In this document: in pieces, positions 50,927 to 59,970 of the stretch
Numbering within the stretch: position 1 is the stretch's first letter
Layout: each line of letters starts with the position of its first letter
Source of the DNA: Acidaminococcus hominis
Lineage (GTDB): Bacteria; Bacillota; Negativicutes; Acidaminococcales; Acidaminococcaceae
Length of the DNA stretch: 64,000 nt
NCBI RefSeq assembly: GCF_021044795.1
Contig: NZ_JAJNOP010000008.1
Strand: one strand, 5' to 3'
The notes under the pieces: model-generated
Told to the model about the DNA's origin: nothing
The model's input: only the letters and a program-made list of their open reading frames with translations
Databases searched by the model: none
Program-made: the position numbers and the translations under genes

Positions 50927-51766
50927 ATGGATGTAAAAGGTATTTATGACGTACACGTACATACAGCTCCCGATGTGAGCAAACGGAAATTCACGGATCC
51001 CGAACTGGCCGCCCGGCTGGAAGAAAAGGGCATGGCCGGCTTTTTGGTGAAAAACCACTTTACGGAAACCGCCGCTCGGGCTGCCCTGCTCCAGGCCCAG
51101 TTCCCCAAACTGAAGATTATCGGCGGCATTGTGCTGAACCGGACCGTAGGCGGCTTCAACCCCTACGCCGTGGAAAACTGCGCCAAGCTGGGGGGCCGGG
51201 TAGTCTGGCTGCCCACTCTGGAAGCCCGCAGCTACCAGAAAAAGAAACATCCGGGAATGAGTGACCAGGAGGCTGCTGCCTATCTCACCGCCTTGGATGA
51301 CAACGGTCAGCTGGTGCCCGGCATCAGCGAAATCCTGGATATTGTCAAAGCCTACGATATGGTCCTGGCCACCGGCCACGTCAGCGCCGAAGAAGGCCTG
51401 GCCGTGCTCAAGGCCGCCCATGACAAGGACATCCAGAAACTGGTGGCCACCCATGTGGACGGCGCAGCGGACTACTACACCACCGAGCAGCTGAAACAGG
51501 CGGCAGCCTTGGGTGCCATGACGGAACACTGCTACTTCAATATCCAGGCCGGCCATATTACCCCGGCAGAAATGGCAGAGCGGATCCGTGCCGTAGGCGC
51601 CGAACAGGTGGTCCTGTCCACGGATGTGGGCCAGCCCGCGTCCCCCTATCCGGATGAAGCCCTGAGCAAGCTGGGCGACCTGCTGCTGGCCGAAGGCATC
51701 ACCCCGGAAGAACTCCACATCATGCTGGTGGACAACCCTGCCCGGTACTATACCCGGGCCTTGTAA
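50927..51766 (+). CDS. Amidohydrolase-like metal-dependent protein (DUF6282-like)
   Basis: A 279-residue TIM-barrel protein. The N-terminal YDVHVHTAPDVSKRKF carries the HxH metal motif. Further candidate ligands are LVKNHF, LATGHVS, LVATHVDG and VLSTDVGQP (terminal Asp). I recognise the family as amidohydrolase-related and of unsettled function. The start follows AAGAAGGAGAACCAAC. It lies 76 bases after the permease gene, with a terminator between, and could act on the imported compound. Confidence 0.78.
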   Translation: MDVKGIYDVHVHTAPDVSKRKFTDPELAARLEEKGMAGFLVKNHFTETAARAALLQAQFPKLKIIGGIVLNRTVGGFNPYAVENCAKLGGRVVWLPTLEARSYQKKKHPGMSDQEAAAYLTALDDNGQLVPGISEILDIVKAYDMVLATGHVSAEEGLAVLKAAHDKDIQKLVATHVDGAADYYTTEQLKQAAALGAMTEHCYFNIQAGHITPAEMAERIRAVGAEQVVLSTDVGQPASPYPDEALSKLGDLLLAEGITPEELHIMLVDNPARYYTRAL

Positions 51767-51910
51767 ACACCACAACCCCTGGTTGTGCAGCGGCAAAGAA
51801 ACACTGTTTTACATAAAGGGCAAAACCCTCTAGAATAGGGAACACAAGGCAGAAAGGGACTGTACACCCTTTCTGCTGCGGCCTCTAAGGGGTTTAACCC
51901 CGCCCTCTGA

Positions 51911-51944
51911 ACATCCCCGGAACCACGCTCCGGGGATGTTTTTT
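51911..51944 (+). terminator. Terminator after the DUF6282-like gene
   Basis: ACATCCCCGG-N9-CCGGGGATGT, then T5. Confidence 0.9.
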
Positions 51945-52050
51945 CGTTCCCGTAAAACAAAATAATTTTGTGACAAATCCCGAAAAACGGAGATGTATGA
52001 TATAAAGAAACTTAAAGAAGTATCCCTGGCGGGTCAAGAAAAGTTCTTTT

Positions 52051-52294
52051 GCGGCCGCAGGCCGCCTGCCTTCTCCTTACCTGTTCGCTGTGCGGACAGG
52101 TAAGGGGGAAGGGTGGCTGCGCTCCAAGAAAGTGAGCGCAGCCGGGATGGGGTTTGCTGCCAATCTGCCCGAAGGGCGCCCAAACCTCTACCCTGTAGGG
52201 GAGAGGAAAGCAGCACTACCTTTTTCTGAAGGTAGTGCTGTAGGAGAGGGGATACCCGGCACCACATCACTTCAGGTTCGCGGACCGCACCACC
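52051..52294 (+). repeat. Structured intergenic repeat, family 2, copy 3
   Basis: GCGGCC-GCA-GGCCGC, CCTTCTC, a CTTACCTGT/ACAGGTAAG hairpin, GGAAGGGTGGCTGCGC, a loop, GCGCAGCC, GGGATGGGG. Further on it has GCACTACCTTT/AAGGTAGTGC and ends near GGACCGCACC like copy 2. It lies between the DUF6282-like gene and rraA-like copy 2. Confidence 0.65.
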
Positions 52295-52489
52295 AAAGTG
52301 AACCATAAACCAACCAGCCTACATCAACCTTTATTTAAATCAACAAAATTTCTTTGTGGATTTTCCCCAATATTATTGTTTCACATTGTTGACACAATAA
52401 GATATCATACAATTACGAAAAGTGAATGACTGAAAATTATAAATTCACATTAGATTCTCGGAACTGTCTATTTCAAGGAGGAATTGTAA

Positions 52490-53191
52490 ATGTCTATTGG
52501 AAATCGTGTATTCCTGCAAAAACCGGAAGTTGCTCAAGAACTGCTGGACGCTTTCAAGAAAATCCCCTGTGCTAATATCTCTGACACCATGGGCCGTCTG
52601 GTAGGGATGCATCCCCGCATCAAACTGCAAAGCAATCCTCCGGATCCCGTAAACGTAGGCCGGGCTCTCACCATCAAAACCCGTTCCGGGGACAACCTGA
52701 TGCTGCACAAGGCCCTGAACATGGCCAAAGCTGGTGATGTGCTGATCGTTTCCAACGATGGCGGCGAAGAATACCGTTCCCTGATTGGCGAAATCATGTT
52801 CACCTACGGCGGTTCCAAGAACATCGGCGGCATCATCATCGATGGTCCTATCCGGGATATCGACGCTGTCCGCAAAATGACCTATCCCATCTACGCTACA
52901 GGCACCAACCCCGACGGTCCCTACAAAGAAGGCCCTGGCGAAATCAACGTGCCCATCTCCTGCGGCGGTATCAGCATTAACCCTGGCGACATCATCGTTA
53001 TGGACCAGGACGGCGTTATCGTGATTCCCTGGCAGGAAGGCGAAACCGTACTGGAAGCTGCCAAAGCTTTCCAAGCCCAGGACGAAGCCAAACTGGTGGC
53101 TGCCCAAACCGGCAACTCCAAGAGAGAATGGGTTGACAAGCGCTTGGCCGATAAAGGCGTCGAAGTCATCGACGGCATGTACAAAGGCTAA
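52490..53191 (+). CDS. RraA-family aldolase-like protein, copy 2
   Basis: A 233-residue near-duplicate of the protein at 46161-46862, with the same length, start and TTTCAAGGAGGAATTGTAA leader. Differences include KTIPAAN/KKIPCAN, SSPKDPI/SNPPDPV, GGP/DGP, DED/DQD and EII/EVI. The substrate residues in VSNDGGEEYRSLIGEIM and DGPIRDIDAV are unchanged. It precedes the GltS-type carrier by 262 bases, a gap holding two hairpins (53266-53311 and 53345-53370) but no terminator run. The copy is therefore set in a different transport context from copy 1. Confidence 0.88.
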   Translation: MSIGNRVFLQKPEVAQELLDAFKKIPCANISDTMGRLVGMHPRIKLQSNPPDPVNVGRALTIKTRSGDNLMLHKALNMAKAGDVLIVSNDGGEEYRSLIGEIMFTYGGSKNIGGIIIDGPIRDIDAVRKMTYPIYATGTNPDGPYKEGPGEINVPISCGGISINPGDIIVMDQDGVIVIPWQEGETVLEAAKAFQAQDEAKLVAAQTGNSKREWVDKRLADKGVEVIDGMYKG

Positions 53192-53453
53192 GCCCTAGGT
53201 AAGGCTATTACAGGAAGCTGCCAGGACTGGAGACCTGGCAGACTCCTGAGAGCAAAACAATTTGTGGAAAGCGGCTGGAGAGGAAGAGGGTTTCCAAAAT
53301 TCGCCGCTTTCACTGGAGCACAAATTGGCAGCTGAGGGTTCCCGTACCGGGTAGAGGGTCCGGTACGGAGAATCTAAGGCAAACAAAAAGCAAGTTTGTT
53401 TATGGTTGAACGCAATAATTTTTCTATCTTGAAGAAAGCAATGAGGTGCGAAG

Positions 53454-54776
53454 ATGACAGTTAAACAGTTACTCGATATGCTGATGATGATCTGCATGTT
53501 CATGCTGCTGGGCTGGGGCGTGCGTGAAATTGTAAAACCCCTGCAAAAATTATTCCTCCCGGCATCCCTGATCGGCGGCCTGCTGATGCTGGCAGCCGGC
53601 CAACAAGGCTTGGGCATTTATGAAATCCCCAAAGTTATGGGCGGCGTTCCCGGCGTTTTGATCAACGTAGTAATGGCTTCCCTGGTATTTGGCGTAAGCT
53701 TCAACAAAGAAAAAATCCATTCCTATTTGGACTACATCTGCCTGCCTATGCCGGCTTTCGGTATGCAAATGTGCATCGGCACCCTGCTGGGCGCCCTGCT
53801 CCGTGACATTTGGCCGGGCCTGCCCCTGGGCTGGGGCGTAATGGGTGTGTTCTCCTTCCACGGCGGCCATGGTACTGCAGCCGCTGCCGCAGCTTCCTTT
53901 GAAAAGCTGGGCATTGAAGGCAACATGGCTGTAGGTATGGTGCTGTCCACCGTAGGTCTGATTGTGGCCATGGTTGTTGGTATGGCCCTGGTAAACTTCG
54001 GCGTCCGCAAAGGCTGGGGCACCTACGTAAAGGAACCCAAGAAGCAGCCGCCCCAATTCTACGGCGGTGCACTGCCGGAAAATGAACGCAAATCCACCGG
54101 TACTACCGTTACCACCGGTATCAGCATCAACCACCTGGCCCTGCAATGCGCTTGGCTGCTGGGTTCCCTGTTCCTGGGCACCTGCATCTTCAAGTTCCTG
54201 GGCACCTACATTCCTTTCTTCAAGATTCTCCCCAGCGTGCTCCACGGCGTTATCGGCGGTGCTGTAGGCTGGAAACTCATCGAAGTGTTCCATCTGGAAA
54301 AATTTGTTGACCTGAAGACCATCAAAATGCTCAGCGGCTTCTTCCTGGAACTGGTAGTATTCACCGCTATGGCTACCCTGAACCTGAAGTTCATCGCTAC
54401 CTATGCACTGGCCCTGGCCATCTACTCCATCGTCCTGACTGCCCTGACCGTACCCCTGGTACTGTTCTGCGCTAAGACCTTTGCCCAGGAAGAATGGTTT
54501 GAAAAAGCCGTTATGTGCTTCGGCTCTGCTACCGGCAACACCTCCACCGGCCTGGCTCTGGTTCGTGCCATCGACCCGGATTCCCAATCCCATGCAGGTG
54601 ACAGCCACGGCGTATATTCTACCCTGATGAGCTGGAAAGATGCCTTCGTAGGTCTGACTCCTATCTGGCTGATGAGCGGCGTTGGCCTTACCGCCGGCGT
54701 TGGTGCCGCCATCTTCGTAGTATTCATGGCCTGCGGGTTCATCTTCTTCAACACCCACAGAAAACTGAAATGGTAA
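53454..54776 (+). CDS. gltS: Sodium/glutamate symporter family carrier (GltS)
   Basis: A 440-residue membrane protein of the GltS family with about 12 spans. SFHGGHGTAAAAAASFEKLG in the first half matches the family's GGHGTA reentrant motif, and MCFGSATGNTSTGLALVRAID in the second half is the counterpart. GltS is sodium-coupled and takes up glutamate. Substrate specificity within the family is broader than the name suggests, so an oxo- or hydroxy-dicarboxylate linked to the RraA protein cannot be excluded. The start lies 7 bases after GAGGTGCG. Confidence 0.85.
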   Translation: MTVKQLLDMLMMICMFMLLGWGVREIVKPLQKLFLPASLIGGLLMLAAGQQGLGIYEIPKVMGGVPGVLINVVMASLVFGVSFNKEKIHSYLDYICLPMPAFGMQMCIGTLLGALLRDIWPGLPLGWGVMGVFSFHGGHGTAAAAAASFEKLGIEGNMAVGMVLSTVGLIVAMVVGMALVNFGVRKGWGTYVKEPKKQPPQFYGGALPENERKSTGTTVTTGISINHLALQCAWLLGSLFLGTCIFKFLGTYIPFFKILPSVLHGVIGGAVGWKLIEVFHLEKFVDLKTIKMLSGFFLELVVFTAMATLNLKFIATYALALAIYSIVLTALTVPLVLFCAKTFAQEEWFEKAVMCFGSATGNTSTGLALVRAIDPDSQSHAGDSHGVYSTLMSWKDAFVGLTPIWLMSGVGLTAGVGAAIFVVFMACGFIFFNTHRKLKW

Positions 54777-54782
54777 GCGAAT

Positions 54783-54829
54783 AAAAAAATCCCCTTTTCA
54801 CCAAGTTTGGCGGAAAGGGGATTTTTTTA
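54783..54829 (+). terminator. Terminator after gltS
   Basis: AAATCCCCTTTC-type stem closed by GAAAGGGGATTTTTTT. It can also serve the convergent dehydratase gene. Confidence 0.85.
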
Positions 54830-54860
54830 TGTAGATATGATTGTTATAGCTGAAATCAAA

Positions 54861-56375
54861 TCAGGTTAAGGGAGCAGGGTTAAATACGCAGAGATCATTC
54901 TCTATTTTCCATTGTTCTGCAAAAGTTTTCTTTTTGCCGCTTGCGGTGTCGAGAATCAGATTAAAAATTTCAAGGCCTACTTTTTCAATAGTGGAATCAT
55001 GCGTTGCAATGGTGCCGGCATTCACATCAATGATATCGGGTAATTGTTCTTTTAATTCTGTTCTGGAACTAACTTTAATGACTGGTACCAAGGCAAGCCC
55101 ATAAGTAGAACCACGCCCTGTCATAAACACATGCACATTCATTCCGCTGGCCAATTGACAAGTACCACAAGCAAAATCATTAGCGGGTGTAGCAGCATAA
55201 ATTAAACCGTGCTTTGTCGGTTTTTCTCCAGGAGATAAAACTTCTACAATAGGGGACGTACCCGATTTAGCAATGGAACCCATTGCTTTTTCTACGATAT
55301 TGGCAAGTCCACCTTTTTTATTGCCCGGAGCAGGGTTTGCATCACGGTCTACATGGGCTTCACTTAAGTAGTGATCATACCATTTCATTTCAGAAGCTAA
55401 CTTTTGGCAAACTTCTTTTGATACGCAACGTTTGGCAAGCAGGTGCACACCGTCTCTTGCTTCGGTTACTTCGGAGAACATAACAGTAGCTCCGCCTTTT
55501 ACCAACATATCGGCTGCATAGCCAGCGCTGGGATTTGCTGTAACCCCAGAAAATGCGTCACTTCCACCGCATTGCAGACCCACAACAAGATCACTTAAAG
55601 GAAGTTCTACTCTTTTGCGTTCATTCAATATAGTGAGCTTTTTCTTTGCCATGGTCATGATGGCATTAACCATTCCAGAGAAACCCTGTTGTTCTTGGAG
55701 TACAATAACATTATCCGGAGTATTTTCTTCTGGCGGCAGCAGTTTTTCTACCGTTAATTTTTCACAGCCTAAGGATACAACCATAACCTGACCGCCAAAG
55801 TTTGGATGGTGAGTTAGATTTTGCAGGATTCTGATGGGAATTACTGCTTCTGGAGCATTGATTGCCACGCCGCAGCCGTAGGAGTGATTGATGGGAACAA
55901 CATCATCTACATTGGGAAATTGCGGCAATAATTCTGCCCGAATTTTTTTTACCGCTGCATTTACTACACCTGTTGCACATTGGACCGTCGTCATAATACC
56001 CAAAATGTTGCGGGTTCCAGCAGGTCCGCCGTTGGGATTGGGGTAACCCAGCCAGCTTGTTCTGGGAGGAGTAGGAAGCTCGGTCACAATATTTGTGCCA
56101 AATTCCATGTTATCCAAGGAGGGTGCAGTAGGTAAGGTTACCATGTACTGGTTGATCCATTGCCCTTTTTTGATATCTTTGTTGGCGTAACCGATTACCG
56201 TATTATAGCGCAGAATCTCTGCACCTTTTTTGATATCACAAAGTGCGATTTTATGCGCTTGGGGAATATCGTCCAGTGCAGTCAGACTTTCTGTTACAGT
56301 TTCCCCCTTCGTTAAGGGTTTTACAGCAATGGCAACGTTGTCATGAGAATTTAACTTTACAATTAAGTTATTCAA
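54861..56375 (-). CDS. garD: Galactarate dehydratase-like (GarD/UxaA family)
   Basis: A 504-residue enzyme. An N-terminal SAF-type domain (IPQAHKIALCDIKKGAEILR) is followed by the long UxaA-type catalytic region. NHSYGCGVAINAPEAVIPIR, GLQCGGSDAFSGVTANP, GNKKGGLANIVEKAMGSIAKSG and GLIYAATPANDFACGT agree closely with E. coli GarD as I know it. GarD dehydrates galactarate to 5-keto-4-deoxyglucarate; altronate or another aldarate is possible. It has a TTG start at 56375. Divergent from a LysR gene. Base composition is visibly more AT-rich than in genes before 54.8 kb. Confidence 0.85.
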   Translation of the reverse strand: MNNLIVKLNSHDNVAIAVKPLTKGETVTESLTALDDIPQAHKIALCDIKKGAEILRYNTVIGYANKDIKKGQWINQYMVTLPTAPSLDNMEFGTNIVTELPTPPRTSWLGYPNPNGGPAGTRNILGIMTTVQCATGVVNAAVKKIRAELLPQFPNVDDVVPINHSYGCGVAINAPEAVIPIRILQNLTHHPNFGGQVMVVSLGCEKLTVEKLLPPEENTPDNVIVLQEQQGFSGMVNAIMTMAKKKLTILNERKRVELPLSDLVVGLQCGGSDAFSGVTANPSAGYAADMLVKGGATVMFSEVTEARDGVHLLAKRCVSKEVCQKLASEMKWYDHYLSEAHVDRDANPAPGNKKGGLANIVEKAMGSIAKSGTSPIVEVLSPGEKPTKHGLIYAATPANDFACGTCQLASGMNVHVFMTGRGSTYGLALVPVIKVSSRTELKEQLPDIIDVNAGTIATHDSTIEKVGLEIFNLILDTASGKKKTFAEQWKIENDLCVFNPAPLT

Positions 56376-56538
56376 TTTTGTTCACACCTTTTTCTCAGAT
56401 TTTGAATATCAAGCGTACAAGGCTAATACTTGAAAAATTCGAAATCTTTATGGTTATCATACCATGAAAAATAGAAGTTGTAAAATTGATAATATGGTGG
56501 TATATTATCAATTAAATAGATATTGGAGGAGCGATGAA

Positions 56539-57447
56539 GTGGATACGGAGTTGATTGCGACTTTTTTGACGCTGGTTCAATGTAAAAGCTTTACCGTTGC
56601 TGCCGAAAAACTAAGCATTTCTCAGTCCACGCTGAGTCACCGCATTCATCTTTTAGAACGTCAAATTCAGGACGTATTGGTAAGCCGAGGAAGAGGGAAA
56701 CGAGGGTTTTATCTTACTGAAGCGGGTATTGAGTTTATCCCCTTGGCAGAACAATGGATGTCTCTGCACAGCACGATTTTAAATTTTCATAACCAACGAA
56801 AGACGCAGAGCTTTAGAATCGGCAGTGTGGAATCTCTGACTTTCGTATTTAGTCCGTTTTACAAGAACCTGATAGATTTAGCACAAGTCGAAAATACGAT
56901 GCTGCTCAGTTGTTATACGTATTCGTCCTTTCATATTTATAATGAACTTGAACAGCATCAATTGGATTTTGGCTTTGTTGTGCGGCAGAGGATGAGCCAT
57001 CTCCTGGAAACCCAGCCGCTGTTTTCTGAAAAGCATTTTGTCATTGGTGATCTTGGCACAGATAAAGCAGTGCTTGATCCTGCTAAACTGGATGTTAGAA
57101 AGGAACTGCTGGCGGATTGGTCACCGTCCTTTATGCCCTGGCATACTCAAATTTTTGGTGCTGATGCTCAGCCACTGGCTGTGATTGGGACTTCTAACGC
57201 ACTTTCAGGTGTGTTGTCAAAACAAACCTGGAGTATTATTCCGGAATCTTCTGCAAAGTACTTGCAAAGTGATGAACGGATTAAAAAATTAGGAATACAA
57301 TTCTATGAGATGACTACGCCGCCACCCAATAGAATTTGTTATAAAGTGACGCCGCGATTTATGACGGCCGTCCAAAATAAGCAAAACATTGCTGACTTTG
57401 AGGATAAACTAATGCGGTATCTGAAGGAACAGCAATTGCATCTGTAA
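56539..57447 (+). CDS. LysR-family regulator 2
   Basis: A 302-residue LysR-type regulator. The HTH is in ELIATFLTLVQCKSFTVAAEKLSISQSTLSHRIHLLE. The effector domain starts near residue 90 (FRIGSVESLTFVFSPFYKNL). The GTG at 56539 is chosen because GGAGG lies 9 bases upstream and this gives the usual length; a frame from 56464 adds 25 residues with no ribosome site. It is divergent from the dehydratase gene and 53 bases ahead of the LarA-like gene, so it probably controls both. Confidence 0.9.
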   Translation: MDTELIATFLTLVQCKSFTVAAEKLSISQSTLSHRIHLLERQIQDVLVSRGRGKRGFYLTEAGIEFIPLAEQWMSLHSTILNFHNQRKTQSFRIGSVESLTFVFSPFYKNLIDLAQVENTMLLSCYTYSSFHIYNELEQHQLDFGFVVRQRMSHLLETQPLFSEKHFVIGDLGTDKAVLDPAKLDVRKELLADWSPSFMPWHTQIFGADAQPLAVIGTSNALSGVLSKQTWSIIPESSAKYLQSDERIKKLGIQFYEMTTPPPNRICYKVTPRFMTAVQNKQNIADFEDKLMRYLKEQQLHL

Positions 57448-57500
57448 TATAACCGAGAAAATCAATTAGCCTTGATTATTCTTGAAAAGAGGAACTGATT

Positions 57501-58805
57501 ATGGAGATTCAAAGAGGCGGTATCGTTTCGCAATTGTTGAAAGATGTACCCATTCCCAAAATGTTTCGGGCAGAACAGACTTTTCCACGGCCTAAGATTG
57601 CGCGCGAAGACATTCCAGAAGTAGTAAGAAAAGAAATGTCCAAGGAGCGTGTTGCGGAGCTTATTCAGCCTGGGAAAAACATTGCCATTACTGCGGGCAG
57701 CCGGGGTATAGCCAATGTGGATGTTATTACTAAAGCGATTGTAGACTTTGTAAAATCCCGCGGTGCAAACCCTTTCATTGTTCCTGCCATGGGGAGTCAT
57801 GGCGGTGCTACAGCTGAAGGACAGACAGAAATTTTAACAGGCTATAATATTACGGAAGCCTCCATGGGATGTCCGGTACGCTCTTGCATGGATGCTGTTT
57901 TATTAGGGTATTCTGAATTAGGAAAACCTGTTTATATTGATCGCCTAGCCTACGAATCTGATGGAATCATTGTTTCTTGTCACGTAAAACCTCATAATGC
58001 TTTTAGAGGTAAGTACGAAAGCGGTTTTTGCAAGATGATGGTTGTTGGCTTGGGTAAACAAAAAGGAGCAGAGAGTGTTCATAGCGATGGGATGGGCCTC
58101 ATTGCCCAAAATTTACCGGCTAATGCCAAGGTCATTCTTGAAAAGGCGCCGATTCTCATGGGAGTAGGGACAATCGAGAATGCCTACGATGAAACGGCTA
58201 AAATTGTGGCCGTTCACGCCGATGATATTTTGGATGAGGAACCGGGGCTGCTGCAGGAAGCTTTTGGAAATATGCCTAAGCTGATTGTGGGAGAATGTGA
58301 CGTTCTTGTAGTCAATGAAATCGGCAAAAACATCAGCGGCACGGGCGTTGACCCGAATATTACGGGAACCTTCTCCACGCCCTATGCTTCTGGTGGGGTA
58401 AAGGTGCAGCGAACCTGCTTCTTGGATTTGACCGAAGCGTCCCATGGCAATGCATTAGGTACGGGGCTTGCCAGTGCAATTACAAAGCGCCTCTTTGATA
58501 AGATTGATTTGCAAAAAATGTATCCCAATACGATTACCAATACTGTTATCCGTTCTGCAGAAATTCCTATTATTATGGCAACGGACAAGGAAGCCATTCA
58601 ATTTTGTATCCGTACGCTGAATAATGCAGATAAGGACCATGCAAGGGTAATTCGGATACAAAACAGCCTGCATATTGGGAAAATCATGCTTTCAGAAGCC
58701 TATTATCAGGATGTGCTTGCAGGAAAATATGAGGGCCTCAAAGCACTGGATGAACCGCAATTCATGAAGTTTGATCAAGAAGGGAATCTTGTAACACCCT
58801 TATGA
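57501..58805 (+). CDS. LarA-like (DUF2088) nickel-pincer-type racemase/epimerase homologue
   Basis: A 434-residue protein of the lactate racemase LarA superfamily, which uses a nickel-pincer nucleotide to shuttle hydride at a hydroxyacid carbon. Equivalents of the active-site residues are seen: a SRGIANVD segment in place of DRTR, His in VPAMGSHGGATAEGQ, His in SCHVKPHNAF, the cofactor-binding Lys in ESGFCKMMVVG and His in KGAESVHSDG. No larB, larC or larE maturation genes are in the window. Beside a galactarate-dehydratase-like gene it may epimerise a sugar acid or related hydroxyacid. Confidence 0.82.
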   Translation: MEIQRGGIVSQLLKDVPIPKMFRAEQTFPRPKIAREDIPEVVRKEMSKERVAELIQPGKNIAITAGSRGIANVDVITKAIVDFVKSRGANPFIVPAMGSHGGATAEGQTEILTGYNITEASMGCPVRSCMDAVLLGYSELGKPVYIDRLAYESDGIIVSCHVKPHNAFRGKYESGFCKMMVVGLGKQKGAESVHSDGMGLIAQNLPANAKVILEKAPILMGVGTIENAYDETAKIVAVHADDILDEEPGLLQEAFGNMPKLIVGECDVLVVNEIGKNISGTGVDPNITGTFSTPYASGGVKVQRTCFLDLTEASHGNALGTGLASAITKRLFDKIDLQKMYPNTITNTVIRSAEIPIIMATDKEAIQFCIRTLNNADKDHARVIRIQNSLHIGKIMLSEAYYQDVLAGKYEGLKALDEPQFMKFDQEGNLVTPL

Positions 58806-58818
58806 TGCTGGAATAAAG

Positions 58819-58863
58819 AGACGGGATACCTGTTTCGTGTTGAAATAGGTATCCCGTCTTTTT
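58819..58863. terminator. Bidirectional terminator after the LarA-like gene
   Basis: AGACGGGATACCT-N15-AGGTATCCCGTCT, then TTTTT. It also closes the convergent LysR gene 3. Confidence 0.85.
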
Positions 58864-59794
58864 ATATATTATTCCGGCTGCGTTCCAGTAAACTTAGCCA
58901 ATACTTTTTGGCGTACTCAATAAAGAGCAGAGAAGCCTTGCTCAGCAGAACTCCTTTTTGATAGCTAACTGTAACATTCCACTTCAGCGGTTTTTCAAAA
59001 GAGAAATATTGGATTCCTGTCTTATACCGGCGAGCGGTGGATTCAGAAACAATTCCGCAGCAGATATTGGCGCGCACCATTTCCAGAATGGTATTGGTGT
59101 TGGCGGTGTCAAACAGAAGTTGGGGTACAATTTGCTGTTCCCGGAATATTTTATCGATATAAGGGCGCATGGTGGTTTCTTTGTTTAAAAAAATAAAAGG
59201 CTCATCTTTCAAGGCGCTAAGTGGCAGTGCTGGTCGGCCATTTGCCCTAGGAATCACCGACTTTGACACATCCAAGGAGGAAGGAATTGCTATTAAAATT
59301 TCTTCCTCGTATAGGTTGATATATTCATTATCGATTTTTTGCTTGTCAAATAAGGTGACGAAACCGATATCAAGATCCCCGGAGGCAATCATGGGCTGCA
59401 TGCGGTGAACACTCAATTCATAGGGGACAACAACCATATTGGGGTAACTTTTATGGAAATGGGGATAGACATGAATGAACATATCCGGCCCCCGGACGGG
59501 GGTCATGCCCACAGTAATGGTGCCTTTATAGCTGTCCGTCAGATCACTGATGCGTCTGTAGGACTGTTTTTTGATTCGGAGAATTTCCTTGCCGCCTTCA
59601 AGATAAATCTCCCCCGCTTTGGTAGGACTCCAGTCTGCTTTGTTTCGTTTAAACAGTTCGGTACCCAGTTCATGTTCCAGCTTCAGCAGCTGTTGATTGA
59701 GTGCTGACTGCGTCAGGTAGAGCTTTTCAGCAGCCTTGGTGATACTTTTTTCTTCAGCGATTTTGATGATATGTTCGATAAGCCGTGTATCCAT
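58862..59794 (-). CDS. LysR-family regulator 3
   Basis: A 310-residue LysR-type regulator. The HTH reads DTRLIEHIIKIAEEKSITKAAEKLYLTQSALNQQLLKLE. The effector domain begins near residue 90 (GTITVGMTPVRGPDMFIHVY). The start follows an AAAGGAAGAGTT site. Its promoter region (59795-59970) is shared with the divergent TctC gene, so it is the likely regulator of the tripartite carrier operon. The gap is AT-rich, and no clear hexamer pair was assigned. Confidence 0.92.
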   Translation of the reverse strand: MDTRLIEHIIKIAEEKSITKAAEKLYLTQSALNQQLLKLEHELGTELFKRNKADWSPTKAGEIYLEGGKEILRIKKQSYRRISDLTDSYKGTITVGMTPVRGPDMFIHVYPHFHKSYPNMVVVPYELSVHRMQPMIASGDLDIGFVTLFDKQKIDNEYINLYEEEILIAIPSSLDVSKSVIPRANGRPALPLSALKDEPFIFLNKETTMRPYIDKIFREQQIVPQLLFDTANTNTILEMVRANICCGIVSESTARRYKTGIQYFSFEKPLKWNVTVSYQKGVLLSKASLLFIEYAKKYWLSLLERSRNNI

Positions 59795-59970
59795 AGAACT
59801 CTTCCTTTGACCTCCTTAAAAAATTTAAGAATAAATGAGTCAATAATTAAGTGTACTTTTACATTATAGAATAATACAATAAAACCAACAAGGCTAATAC
59901 TGAAATTTCAGTAATTATGATTCATCTCGGTTTTTATTGTGCAAGTATTTTTAGATAAGGGGGAGAAAGT

